Source: Paenibacillus sp. 32352 (lineage in GTDB: Bacteria > Bacillota > Bacilli > Paenibacillales > NBRC-103111). Taken from it: DNA of 64,000 nt. The notes under the pieces were generated by a model that worked only from the letters and a program-made list of their open reading frames with translations, had not been told where the DNA came from and made no database searches. Shown here piece after piece: positions 43,051 to 51,125 of this stretch (the stretch's first letter is position 1; each line of letters starts with the position of its first letter). The stretch spans positions 930,001 to 994,000 of the forward strand of contig NZ_MZNT01000001.1 of NCBI RefSeq assembly GCF_002042965.1, read 5' to 3'. The position numbers and the translations under genes were made by a program.

Positions 43051-44376
43051 ATGAAAAAGACACTATTCCTGCTTTTCTCTGTATCGCTGCTGCTAGCATC
43101 CTGCGAAGCCGATGAGATCCATCGTCCCCCGGCTGTACCGGATTCGGTGCAGGGCGCGAAGCATCCGTCCCCGGAACCGAAAGTAAAAGGGACCATCACC
43201 GTTACAACCAACCGTGTGGATTTGGTGAATGACGGCACGTTCCAGCAATATGCCAATGCGTTCAAGGCCAAGTATCCCGATGTTGAAAGCGTTGTATTCG
43301 AGCCCATCTCCAATTACGAAAGTGATATCCGAATTCGTCTTACGACGGGCTCCGCCGGCGATGTGCTGCTGATCCCGGGCAATATTGCCCAAGATCAGCT
43401 GGGAGATTTTTTTGAGCCGATTGGAGATGTGGCCGACAGCCTGGGGAAGCTGCATTTCAAAGATTTTAAAGCTTACAACCAGGACATTTACGGCATAGTT
43501 TCCGGCGTTTCCGTCGAGGGGATCATCTATAACAAAAAAGCGTTTGCCGATGCCCAGATCACGCGGCCTCCGACGACGCTGGATGAATTTTATGAAGCCT
43601 GCAGCATGCTGAAGCGTGCCGGCAAGATCCCCCTCTATGTGAATTATGGCGACCAGTGGCCCTTGAAGCAATGGAGCGAGATCTTGGCGACGATGATGAG
43701 CGGTAAAGGCAGCTTTCTGGATGAAATGACCGGTCAAGACGCCCCTTTTCAAATCGGTAACGAATTCGGAAAGTCATTGACCATTCTTCGCACCCTGATC
43801 CAAAACCGCTATGTTGAACCGGATCTAAGGAATAGCAGCTGGGAAGCTTCCAAGATGGATCTATCCACCGGCAAAGCGGGGATGTATTTCCTGGGCAATT
43901 GGGCTATCAATCAGTTAATCGGAGCGGGGGCGAAATCGGAGGACATCGGCTTTTTCCCGTTTCCTTACGATAATAGCGGGACATACCATGCTTTGATGAA
44001 TAACGATTGGTTTTATGCCGTAAGCAAGGTCAGCAAGAATAAAGAGACCGCGAAAGCATGGATCCGCTTTATGGTGGAGGAATCGGGATACAATATCCGA
44101 TCCGGCTTTATCCCTCCTCAGATTGAGAGAGAGTGGACGCTTCCCCAGCTGGATGAATTTTTCTCATACGGTCCGGAGCTATTTGAGAATGCGCCTGCCT
44201 CACCCTTGTGGTATGCCATAGCGAATGCATCCAAAATTGATTTCTTTGAAGGAGAGTATTTGCAAAGAGCGGCCATTGCGGATGACTTAAGCAGCAGCTT
44301 TGAGGAGCTGAACAAGAAATGGAAAGAGGGCAAATTCCGTGCCCAATACGGTCAAATGGGTGGACCGGCAAAGTAA
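43051..44376 (+). CDS. Extracellular solute-binding lipoprotein (family 1), copy 1
   Basis: The 441-residue protein has a short lipoprotein signal (LLLASC, Cys about 15), and the family 1 binding fold: KGTITVTTNRVDLVNDGTFQ, YNKKAFADAQITRPPTTLDE, GKAGMYFLGNWAINQLIGAG. It is a close paralogue of the protein encoded at 46316; long blocks are identical (such as GAGAKSEDIGFFP and PYDNSG). It is followed by two permease genes and would deliver the sugar to them. The ribosome binding site is weak and distant (AGGAG 14 bases upstream). Confidence 0.93.
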   Translation: MKKTLFLLFSVSLLLASCEADEIHRPPAVPDSVQGAKHPSPEPKVKGTITVTTNRVDLVNDGTFQQYANAFKAKYPDVESVVFEPISNYESDIRIRLTTGSAGDVLLIPGNIAQDQLGDFFEPIGDVADSLGKLHFKDFKAYNQDIYGIVSGVSVEGIIYNKKAFADAQITRPPTTLDEFYEACSMLKRAGKIPLYVNYGDQWPLKQWSEILATMMSGKGSFLDEMTGQDAPFQIGNEFGKSLTILRTLIQNRYVEPDLRNSSWEASKMDLSTGKAGMYFLGNWAINQLIGAGAKSEDIGFFPFPYDNSGTYHALMNNDWFYAVSKVSKNKETAKAWIRFMVEESGYNIRSGFIPPQIEREWTLPQLDEFFSYGPELFENAPASPLWYAIANASKIDFFEGEYLQRAAIADDLSSSFEELNKKWKEGKFRAQYGQMGGPAK

Positions 44377-44410
44377 CGACATCAGATCGAGAGGAAAGGG
44401 ATGAACCAAG

Positions 44411-45286
44411 GTGAATTTAAGCTACAAAACGCAAAGGACAGTCATATTGGTTTCCTTTTTGACTATCCCCTTATTGCTCTTAGCCATGTTCTCATATTAT
44501 CCGGCAATCAACCTGATTTATTACAGCTTTCTGAAGTGGGATGGATTGACCGATAAAACGTTCGTAGGGCTGCAAAACTACAAGGAAATATTGACGAATA
44601 TCGAGTATTTCGGGGTGCTTAAGAATAACCTGTACTACTTTGCAGGCGGTCTCCTGCAGACGATGTTTGCCTTGTATTTTGCCGTGGTGCTCAACTCGAA
44701 GCTAAGAGGCCGCAATGTGTTCCGGGTTATTTTGTTTCTGCCTTATATCATGCACAGTGTGGCCATCGTGTTTATGTTTCAAGCGCTTTACAATAATCAG
44801 TACGGCACCTTAAACGCGCTGCTCGACGCGGTCGGACTGGGCAGTCTGCAGCAGGATTGGCTCGGCAACAAAAAGCTGGTGAATTACGCTTTAGCCTTCG
44901 TATCGATGTGGAAATATATGGGACTCAGCATGGTCATCTTCCTGGGCTCCCTTCAATCGATCCCCCACGACTTATACGAAGCCGCAAGAATCGACGGAGC
45001 ATCGACTTTTCAGCAGTTTTGGAGAATTACGCTGCCGAGCATTCGCAGGGTGATGGAGCTCTTGCTGCTGCTTACACTGACCGGTGCTTTGGAAGCGTTT
45101 GAAATTCCTTATATTATGATGCTCGGCGCCAATGGCACGGACACGTTCATAATAAAGACCGTCGAAGTCGCTTTCCAGTTCAAGGAAGTGGGCTTGGGAT
45201 CAGCTATGGCTGTCATCATGCTAATCATCGTATTGCTATTTGTAGGACTTCAGCGCCTATTGTTTAAGGGAGGGGAGAACGTATGA
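44411..45286 (+). CDS. Sugar ABC transporter permease, MalF/UgpA type
   Basis: The 291-residue protein has six membrane helices (first: VILVSFLTIPLLLLAMFSYY), YYSFLKWDGLTDKTFVGLQN and the EAA loop EAARIDGASTFQQFWRITLP (about 193-212). It starts at a GTG after a purine-rich GAGGAAAGGG. Its stop overlaps the next permease's start (ATGA). With that permease and the binding protein it forms an importer; no ATPase is encoded nearby. Confidence 0.94.
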   Translation: MNLSYKTQRTVILVSFLTIPLLLLAMFSYYPAINLIYYSFLKWDGLTDKTFVGLQNYKEILTNIEYFGVLKNNLYYFAGGLLQTMFALYFAVVLNSKLRGRNVFRVILFLPYIMHSVAIVFMFQALYNNQYGTLNALLDAVGLGSLQQDWLGNKKLVNYALAFVSMWKYMGLSMVIFLGSLQSIPHDLYEAARIDGASTFQQFWRITLPSIRRVMELLLLLTLTGALEAFEIPYIMMLGANGTDTFIIKTVEVAFQFKEVGLGSAMAVIMLIIVLLFVGLQRLLFKGGENV

Positions 45287-46119
45287 GGGGAGAGGAATCC
45301 AAATCTATTAAATCCTTTTACTACCTGACATTGCTTATCGGAGCCTTCGTCGTATTGTTTCCTCCGTATACGATCTTTATCACATCGTTAAAGACGAAGC
45401 AGGAGTTTTTGCAAAGCCGGTTTGCGCTTCCGGAGCATTGGCTCAACCTGGATAACTATATCTATATTTTTCAGAAAACCAAAATCATCTCCACAGCGCT
45501 GCCAAATACGTTGTATATTATCTTGCTTTCCGTTGGCGGTAACATCATTCTTGGGACAATGGTTGCTTATGCGCTCGGGAGATTCGAATTCCGGCTTAAA
45601 AAATTCATCATCGGCGCTTACCTGCTGGCCTCTGTGATTCCTCTTGTGACCACACAGGTAGCCACTTACAAGCTGATGAACACGCTCGGATTAATCAATA
45701 ACATTCATGCACCTATTTTATTGAATCTAGGGGCCGACGTCATTTCAATCATTATATATTTGCAGTTTAGCCGAAACATTTCTTATACATTGGACGAAAG
45801 CGCAATGATCGAAGGGGCTTCTTTGTTCCGAATTTATTGGAATCTATTTTTCCCGCTGCTGCTTCCAGCCACAGTAACCGTTGTTATTTTGCGGACGATT
45901 TACATTTATAATGATTTTTATATCCCGTTTCTGTATATGACCAAGTCGTCCTTGCAGGTGGTTTCGACCTCGATATTCCAGTTCGTCGGCCCTAACGCGG
46001 CAAGCTGGAACTATATCTCGGCTATGATTATCGTTATTTTTATTCCGGCCATTATTTTGTTCTTGTTTCTTCAAAAATTCATTTATGCAGGTGTCACGAG
46101 CGGATCTGTTAAAGAATAA
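45283..46119 (+). CDS. Carbohydrate ABC transporter permease, MalG/UgpE type
   Basis: The 278-residue protein has six membrane helices (LTLLIGAFVVLFPPYTIFIT first), 'SLKTKQEFLQSRFALPEHW', and the EAA loop ESAMIEGASLFRIYWNLFFP (about 168-187). It overlaps the previous gene by four bases, which indicates translational coupling. A terminator follows. It ends KFIYAGVTSGSVKE as usual for the family. Confidence 0.94.
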   Translation: MRGEESKSIKSFYYLTLLIGAFVVLFPPYTIFITSLKTKQEFLQSRFALPEHWLNLDNYIYIFQKTKIISTALPNTLYIILLSVGGNIILGTMVAYALGRFEFRLKKFIIGAYLLASVIPLVTTQVATYKLMNTLGLINNIHAPILLNLGADVISIIIYLQFSRNISYTLDESAMIEGASLFRIYWNLFFPLLLPATVTVVILRTIYIYNDFYIPFLYMTKSSLQVVSTSIFQFVGPNAASWNYISAMIIVIFIPAIILFLFLQKFIYAGVTSGSVKE

Positions 46120-46132
46120 TCAACCTGCTAAT

Positions 46133-46173
46133 AACAAGCTTTCTGCCACTGCCGGTATGGAAGCTTGTTTTTT
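46133..46173 (+). terminator. Terminator between permease and second binding-protein gene
   Basis: AACAAGCTT (46133-46141) and AAGCTTGTT (46161-46169) are exact inverted repeats, followed by TTTT. Confidence 0.75.
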
Positions 46174-46264
46174 GTTGTGTTCTAAGCCTGACCCAAGGCC
46201 GCAAGAGGATAATTGAAGACAAGAATTATTAACCTAAACCAATGTAATCGTTCTCTTTTCCCTA

Positions 46265-46289
46265 TACAATCTCCTTGTAAGCGATATCA
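46265..46289 (+). promoter_or_regulatory. -10 box and cre site of the second binding-protein gene
   Basis: TACAAT (46265-46270) is followed at 46276-46289 by TGTAAGCGATATCA, which fits the cre consensus at every fixed position. Placement matches the cre site before copy 1. The -35 box is unclear, which suggests an activator such as the YesN-type regulator. Confidence 0.65.
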
Positions 46290-46315
46290 ACTTGTAGAAG
46301 GGGAGTATGTATCAA

Positions 46316-47620
46316 ATGAAGAAAGTAGTAGGAACCATGCTCGCGGTAGCTCTTTCCGCAACGGCTCTTGCAGGATGCTCGACGGATAGCACAAACGGGA
46401 CCGCACCGGGGGGAGATCAGCAAGCAACCGCAACGGCAGGCGGCAACGCCAATGTCAAAGGGAAAATTACGGTGGTAACGAACCGTACGGATCTTATTAA
46501 CGACGGTACGTTCGATAAATACAAGCAGGCCTTCAAGAAAAAATACCCTGGTGTGCAGGATGTGGAGTTCGAGGGGATCACGAACTATGAGAGCGATATC
46601 CGTGTCCGCTTATCAGCGAATAACGTCGGAGACGTGCTCATGCTTCCTTCGAACATCTCCACGCAGGATCTCGGTAAGTTCTTCGCTCCGGTCAATGATG
46701 CGGCGGATGCTCTCGGGAGCCTGTACTTCAATGATATCAAAGCGTATGAGGGAAAAATATACGGCATCGTATCCGGTGTCAGCACAGAGGGGATCGTGTA
46801 CAACAAAAAAGCCTTCGAGAAAGCCGGCATCACTTCGATTCCAAAAACCTTGGATGAATTTTACGCAGCCTGCGAGAAGCTGAAAGCGGCAGGTATCGTC
46901 CCGATCTACATCAACAATGGCGCCCAATGGCCGATGAAGCAGTGGGGTGAGGTTCTGGCTCCGTTCATGAGCGGCAAGGCTGATTATTTGAACACGATGG
47001 TTAACACGGATGAGCCGTTTAAAGTGGATAATGAATTCGGCAAAGCCTTTACGATTGTGCGAACGTTGAAAGAGAGGGGCTATGTGGAGAAGGATCTGCA
47101 TTCCAACGTCTGGGAAGCATCCAAAGGAGAGCTCGCCTCAGGCAAAGCGGGCATGTACTTCCTAGGCAATTGGGTTATCAATCAGGTTATCGGAGCTGGA
47201 GCCAAATCCGAGGATATCGGCTTCTTCCCGCTCCCTTACGACAACAGCGGCAAGCTTAATGCTCCGCTCAACTATGATTACTTCTATGGCGTCAGCGTTG
47301 CGAGCAAAAATCAAGAGACGGCCAAAGCCTGGATCAAGTTCATGGTGGAAGAAGCGGGCTATGTAGAAGCTTCCGGCTATATTCCGCCGCAAAAATCCAA
47401 GGAGCCCGGTCTGGCTCAGCTAAAAGAATTCAAATCTTATAACCCTAATTTCATTGAAAATGTAGCGACCTCCTCCAAATGGAACGATATCGGCAACACC
47501 GCAAAAATTGATTTCTTCGGCGGCAAGTACATTCAAAAGGTGCTGGAAGCCAATGACCTAAAGACGGAGCTGGACGCGTTGAACAAAAGCTGGAAGGAAG
47601 CGAGAGCTTCCGTCAAATAA
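46316..47620 (+). CDS. Extracellular solute-binding lipoprotein (family 1), copy 2
   Basis: The 434-residue protein (start MKKVVGTMLAVALSATALAG, lipobox LAGC) is a paralogue of the 43051 product: both share VTTNR/VVTNR, the SNYESDIR/TNYESDIR block, IYGIVSGVS and GAGAKSEDIGFFP. ATG 46316 is ten bases after AGGGGAG; ATG 46307 is too close. A terminator and its own cre-controlled promoter separate it from the permeases, so it may be made at a higher level or bind a different sugar for the same permeases. No permease follows it; the next gene is a glycosidase. Confidence 0.92.
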   Translation: MKKVVGTMLAVALSATALAGCSTDSTNGTAPGGDQQATATAGGNANVKGKITVVTNRTDLINDGTFDKYKQAFKKKYPGVQDVEFEGITNYESDIRVRLSANNVGDVLMLPSNISTQDLGKFFAPVNDAADALGSLYFNDIKAYEGKIYGIVSGVSTEGIVYNKKAFEKAGITSIPKTLDEFYAACEKLKAAGIVPIYINNGAQWPMKQWGEVLAPFMSGKADYLNTMVNTDEPFKVDNEFGKAFTIVRTLKERGYVEKDLHSNVWEASKGELASGKAGMYFLGNWVINQVIGAGAKSEDIGFFPLPYDNSGKLNAPLNYDYFYGVSVASKNQETAKAWIKFMVEEAGYVEASGYIPPQKSKEPGLAQLKEFKSYNPNFIENVATSSKWNDIGNTAKIDFFGGKYIQKVLEANDLKTELDALNKSWKEARASVK

Positions 47621-47741
47621 TCCCGCAAACAAACATAGCCTTATAAGGGGATATATAGGACGAAGCTTGCTGCCGCGGGGCTGTAAAATTCCGTGGCAGC
47701 AACAAATACGCAGCAACTATTCACATTCTGGAGGACACACA

Positions 47742-50700
47742 ATGAGTACGATAGTCGTCTTTTACGATTCAAGCTTTCCATATGCCGGCGAAAGGCCCGA
47801 TGAAACGGCGCTCCAGGCGCTCCGGGTCAATTATAGGGTAACCGATGCGGCCGGACTGCCGGAAGCTTTAGAAGAAGCGGATGCGTTAATCCACTTGCAC
47901 GGACCTTATGTTCCGAAGGCGGCCTGGAATCACGTATTATCCTTTCTGCGCAGGGGCAAAGGCTTGCTGACCGTTGGCGGCGCTCCCTTTACGACACCGG
48001 TGTACGAAGAGGATGGGAAGTGGATCTGCGAACCGAAGCAAACGGGCTATCACCGCCAATTGCAAATTCATGAAGCTTTGCCGGTAGACCCGGCTCCGAT
48101 CAAGAAGCTGGCTGCCAACCCGGATATTCCTATATTTCAAGGATGGGAGCAGCTGTTCACCGTCGCGCCCACCTATGGTCTTGTGCTTCACGTAACCCGC
48201 ACGGACGATCAGCCGGGGCAGCTAGGATCCTCAGGCCCTATGGATGCGCATATTTATCCGTTGCTGAAGGGCATCGGCGAGGAGCCGCTTCTCCGCGAGG
48301 TTGCGGCACCTGCGGTGCTTCTGGAGAATACAAAGGGAGACTTTGCCGGCGGCCGGTGGATTCTCATCCAACAAGAGATTTCAAGCTGTTTTTGGCAGCA
48401 TGGCGGCGCGCAAGCACTAGGGGAGTGGGCTGAGTTTACGGCTCGCGGTGTGACAGAGCTCTGGTTCAAATCGAACTATGCGTCCTATGAGCCCGGGGAC
48501 CGTGCGACGCTAACCCTGCAAGCGCAAAAGCTTGGCAGTCAAGCCGCACAGAAAACGAAATGGACGTTCAACATTCGAGTGCTCAAGGCTAAGGAGTCGG
48601 TATGCGTTAAACCTGACCCTGCTTTTACGTATGAAGAGGCTGATTTCGACTGCCTGGAAGAGAAGGTGCTTGAGCTTCAGGCAGGCAAGGAGCTTGGGTT
48701 TGTAAAAATGCATGTTTCGGCGGCACTGGAAGCCGGACTTTATATTGCAGAATGCAAAGCGGTATCCGAAGAGGGAGAGACGAGGTTGTTGCGCCAAGGC
48801 TTCTGGGGCATGGATGAGGAGCTATTGAAGCAAGGTGACTATATCACTTGCGACCGCGATTACTTCTGGAAGAACGGGAAGCCGCTGCCGGTCGTCGGGA
48901 TGACCTATATGACAAGCGATGTGGCTCGGAAGTTCTTGTTTATGCCGAACATTGCGGTATGGGATCGGGATATGGCGCAAATGAAAAGGGCCGGCATCAA
49001 TCTGATCCGCACAGGCATTTGGTCGGCTTGGCGGCAGGTCATGTTCGTGGATGGCCATGCCTATGAGGAAGTGCTTCGCGCCATCGATGCCTTCATCCTG
49101 ACAGCCAAGCGCTATGATCTGGAAGTGACTTTTAATTTCTTTGCCTTTACACCGGAGACTTGGGAAGGCGTCAATCCTTATCTGGACCCAAGAAGCATTG
49201 AAGCCCAGAAACGCTTTATTTCCGCCATCGTTTCCCGCCATGCTGAATCCAAGCATGTTCATTGGGATCTGATCAACGAGCCGTCGATGTTCGATCCGAA
49301 ACGGATCTTTCAGCAGGGGCCGCGGTCAAGTCAGGACCGCTTTGAACGCCAATGCTATATCGAATTTCTTCGTGAACGGCACGGTTCCATCCGGCAGCTT
49401 CAAGAACGCTGGAGCATGACGCCGGAGGAGCTCCCTTCTTTTGAAGCGGCAGAGCTGCCGGAGCCGGAGCTTATCGGATTTAATACGACGGAATCATTGC
49501 CCAAGAAGAGCGGTCAATGGCTCGACTACACGCTGTTCTCTATGGAGATGCATAACCGCTGGGCTGCCCAATTGATAGAGACGATTCGTGAAATACAGCC
49601 TAAGCAACTGGTGACCGTCGGTCAGGACGAAGGGCTTGGCGCGCAGCGGCCTTCACCGTTTTTCTATGCGGAAGCGGTTGATTATACAACCGTCCATTCG
49701 TGGTGGAAGATGGACGATCTTGTCTGGGACGGTATATTCGCTAAGGATACGAATAAGCCGAACCTGATTCAAGAAACAGGAATCATGTATGTAGAAACGC
49801 CGGACGGCCGCGCGAAGCGCAGCGAAGCCGAGCTTCGCAATATATTGGAAAGAAAATATGCCTATGCATTCTCGACAGGCGGCGCCGGTGCTGTTCAATG
49901 GATATGGAATATTAATTTTTATATGAATAATGTTAACGAGTCCAACATCGGGGCCTTGCGCGCAGATGGAACGGAGAAGCCTGAAGCGGAAGTGTCCTAT
50001 GATTTCGGCGCGTTTATGGAAAGCGAGAAAGAGCTTTTTGCAGGCAGAGAGCTGGAAGAGGTTGCTGTTGTGTATCCTTATTCCAATGATTTCTCCAACC
50101 GCCCGCTTGCGGGGGAAGCAACCACCCGCGCGATCCGTACGCTAGCCTATGAAATGAATGTGCACCCGCGAGGGATCGGCGAATATCATCTGGCATCGCT
50201 CTCTACGCACAAGCCGAAGCTGATTATCGTGCCGAGTGCCCATAACTTCCGAAGCTCGTCGCTGCAGGAATTGCTTCGCCATATTGAAGCTCATGGGGGG
50301 ACGCTTCTCTTCACGGGACCGGTAGGACTCGACGAATACTGGCGTCCGGTCGACCGGCTTGCCGATGTGCTTCCTGCGGGTGCTGTGACGAACGTACTGC
50401 GTGAGGAGATGGTACAAATCGGTGATGAGCTAGTACCGGTTTCCTTCGGCGGGGCGAGAATCGCGGATACGAACAAACAGCTGGTGACCCCTGTTGAAGC
50501 GACTCGTCCAGCCGGAATTCAAAAGGTCGCGGTCGGAAAAGGAACTCTGTTATGGTGTCCGCTGCCCGTAGAGCTGAACCATCGGACGGGTGCGATCAAA
50601 GCGGTCTATGCCCATGCCCTTCAGGAGGCACATATCCTAGAGGAGCTCGAGTGGCTGGAGGGCGGAGAGCTTGCCGGCGTCTACGGCAGGAAGCTGTCCT

Positions 50701-50897
50701 TCGCTCAAGGCGCGTTGTTCATCTTTGTATCGGAATACGGATATCCCTCACGAATCGCCGTTCGTGATCCGAAAACAGGAAAGGTTTATTCCTTTGATCT
50801 GGAAAGCGAGCGCACCGTAATGTTTGCGGCGGATACGGAAGGACATCTGAAGACGGTCTACCGGCCTGGCCAAGTGACCGTTAACGTACAAAATTAA
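47742..50897 (+). CDS. Large cytoplasmic glycoside hydrolase, clan GH-A, beta-galactosidase/beta-mannosidase-like
   Basis: The 1051-residue enzyme has no signal peptide. An N-terminal region (1-390) includes a type 1 glutamine-amidotransferase-like fold. A TIM barrel (about 400-720) carries the acid/base candidate Glu in HWDLINEPSMF (about 511) and the nucleophile candidate in PNLIQETGIMYVE (about 677). A C-terminal amidotransferase-like trimerisation domain (about 760-950) and a small beta domain follow, an order like GH42 and the GH42-like beta-mannosidases. The neighbours (importer upstream, kinase-phosphomannose isomerase downstream) favour a beta-mannosidase. GGAGG lies eight bases before ATG 47742; the longer frame to 47667 lacks one. 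Exact family not determined. Confidence 0.82.
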   Translation: MSTIVVFYDSSFPYAGERPDETALQALRVNYRVTDAAGLPEALEEADALIHLHGPYVPKAAWNHVLSFLRRGKGLLTVGGAPFTTPVYEEDGKWICEPKQTGYHRQLQIHEALPVDPAPIKKLAANPDIPIFQGWEQLFTVAPTYGLVLHVTRTDDQPGQLGSSGPMDAHIYPLLKGIGEEPLLREVAAPAVLLENTKGDFAGGRWILIQQEISSCFWQHGGAQALGEWAEFTARGVTELWFKSNYASYEPGDRATLTLQAQKLGSQAAQKTKWTFNIRVLKAKESVCVKPDPAFTYEEADFDCLEEKVLELQAGKELGFVKMHVSAALEAGLYIAECKAVSEEGETRLLRQGFWGMDEELLKQGDYITCDRDYFWKNGKPLPVVGMTYMTSDVARKFLFMPNIAVWDRDMAQMKRAGINLIRTGIWSAWRQVMFVDGHAYEEVLRAIDAFILTAKRYDLEVTFNFFAFTPETWEGVNPYLDPRSIEAQKRFISAIVSRHAESKHVHWDLINEPSMFDPKRIFQQGPRSSQDRFERQCYIEFLRERHGSIRQLQERWSMTPEELPSFEAAELPEPELIGFNTTESLPKKSGQWLDYTLFSMEMHNRWAAQLIETIREIQPKQLVTVGQDEGLGAQRPSPFFYAEAVDYTTVHSWWKMDDLVWDGIFAKDTNKPNLIQETGIMYVETPDGRAKRSEAELRNILERKYAYAFSTGGAGAVQWIWNINFYMNNVNESNIGALRADGTEKPEAEVSYDFGAFMESEKELFAGRELEEVAVVYPYSNDFSNRPLAGEATTRAIRTLAYEMNVHPRGIGEYHLASLSTHKPKLIIVPSAHNFRSSSLQELLRHIEAHGGTLLFTGPVGLDEYWRPVDRLADVLPAGAVTNVLREEMVQIGDELVPVSFGGARIADTNKQLVTPVEATRPAGIQKVAVGKGTLLWCPLPVELNHRTGAIKAVYAHALQEAHILEELEWLEGGELAGVYGRKLSFAQGALFIFVSEYGYPSRIAVRDPKTGKVYSFDLESERTVMFAADTEGHLKTVYRPGQVTVNVQN

Positions 50898-51000
50898 ATA
50901 AATCTCCGTGAAAATGACCTGACAGGCGGATCCTTTGATCCGAATGCCGTCATTGATCAGATCACGATTATTCAGTTCATGGGCGTAAGAAATGGACGGC
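50898..51000 (+). pseudogene. In-frame tail remnant after the glycosidase stop codon
   Basis: Directly after the TAA, in the same frame, the text reads INLRENDLTGGSFDPNAVID and QITIIQFMGVRNGR. This looks like a piece of a carbohydrate-binding beta-sandwich. It has no start and ends within the terminator hairpin. It may be the eroded end of a longer protein or of another gene. Confidence 0.4.
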
Positions 51001-51021
51001 TCTCCAGCAGGAGGGCCGTCC
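50994..51021. terminator. Hairpin between converging glycosidase and kinase-isomerase genes
   Basis: GGACGGC (50994-51000) and GCCGTCC (51015-51021) with inner CTC/GAG pairing. T-rich sequence on both sides is short, so it may serve both strands weakly. Confidence 0.6.
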
Positions 51022-51034
51022 GTTTGCCGTTAAT

Positions 51035-51105
51035 AGTATAAATTTCGGGGCTCCCCGCGAATTACCTGAATCAGCCTCAAAGCCGAAGCGTCACTTTGCG
51101 GGGTG
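51035..51105. repeat. Imperfect inverted repeat with TTTCGGGG motif
   Basis: TATAAATTTCGGGGCTCCCC resembles TATAAGTTTCGGGGTCCCCA at 812. The downstream TTTGCGGGG (about 51094-51102) is a partial reverse complement of CCCCGCGAA (51053-51061). Probably an intergenic repeat family. Confidence 0.4.
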
Positions 51106-51125
51106 TAAAATGTATGATGGCTGGA

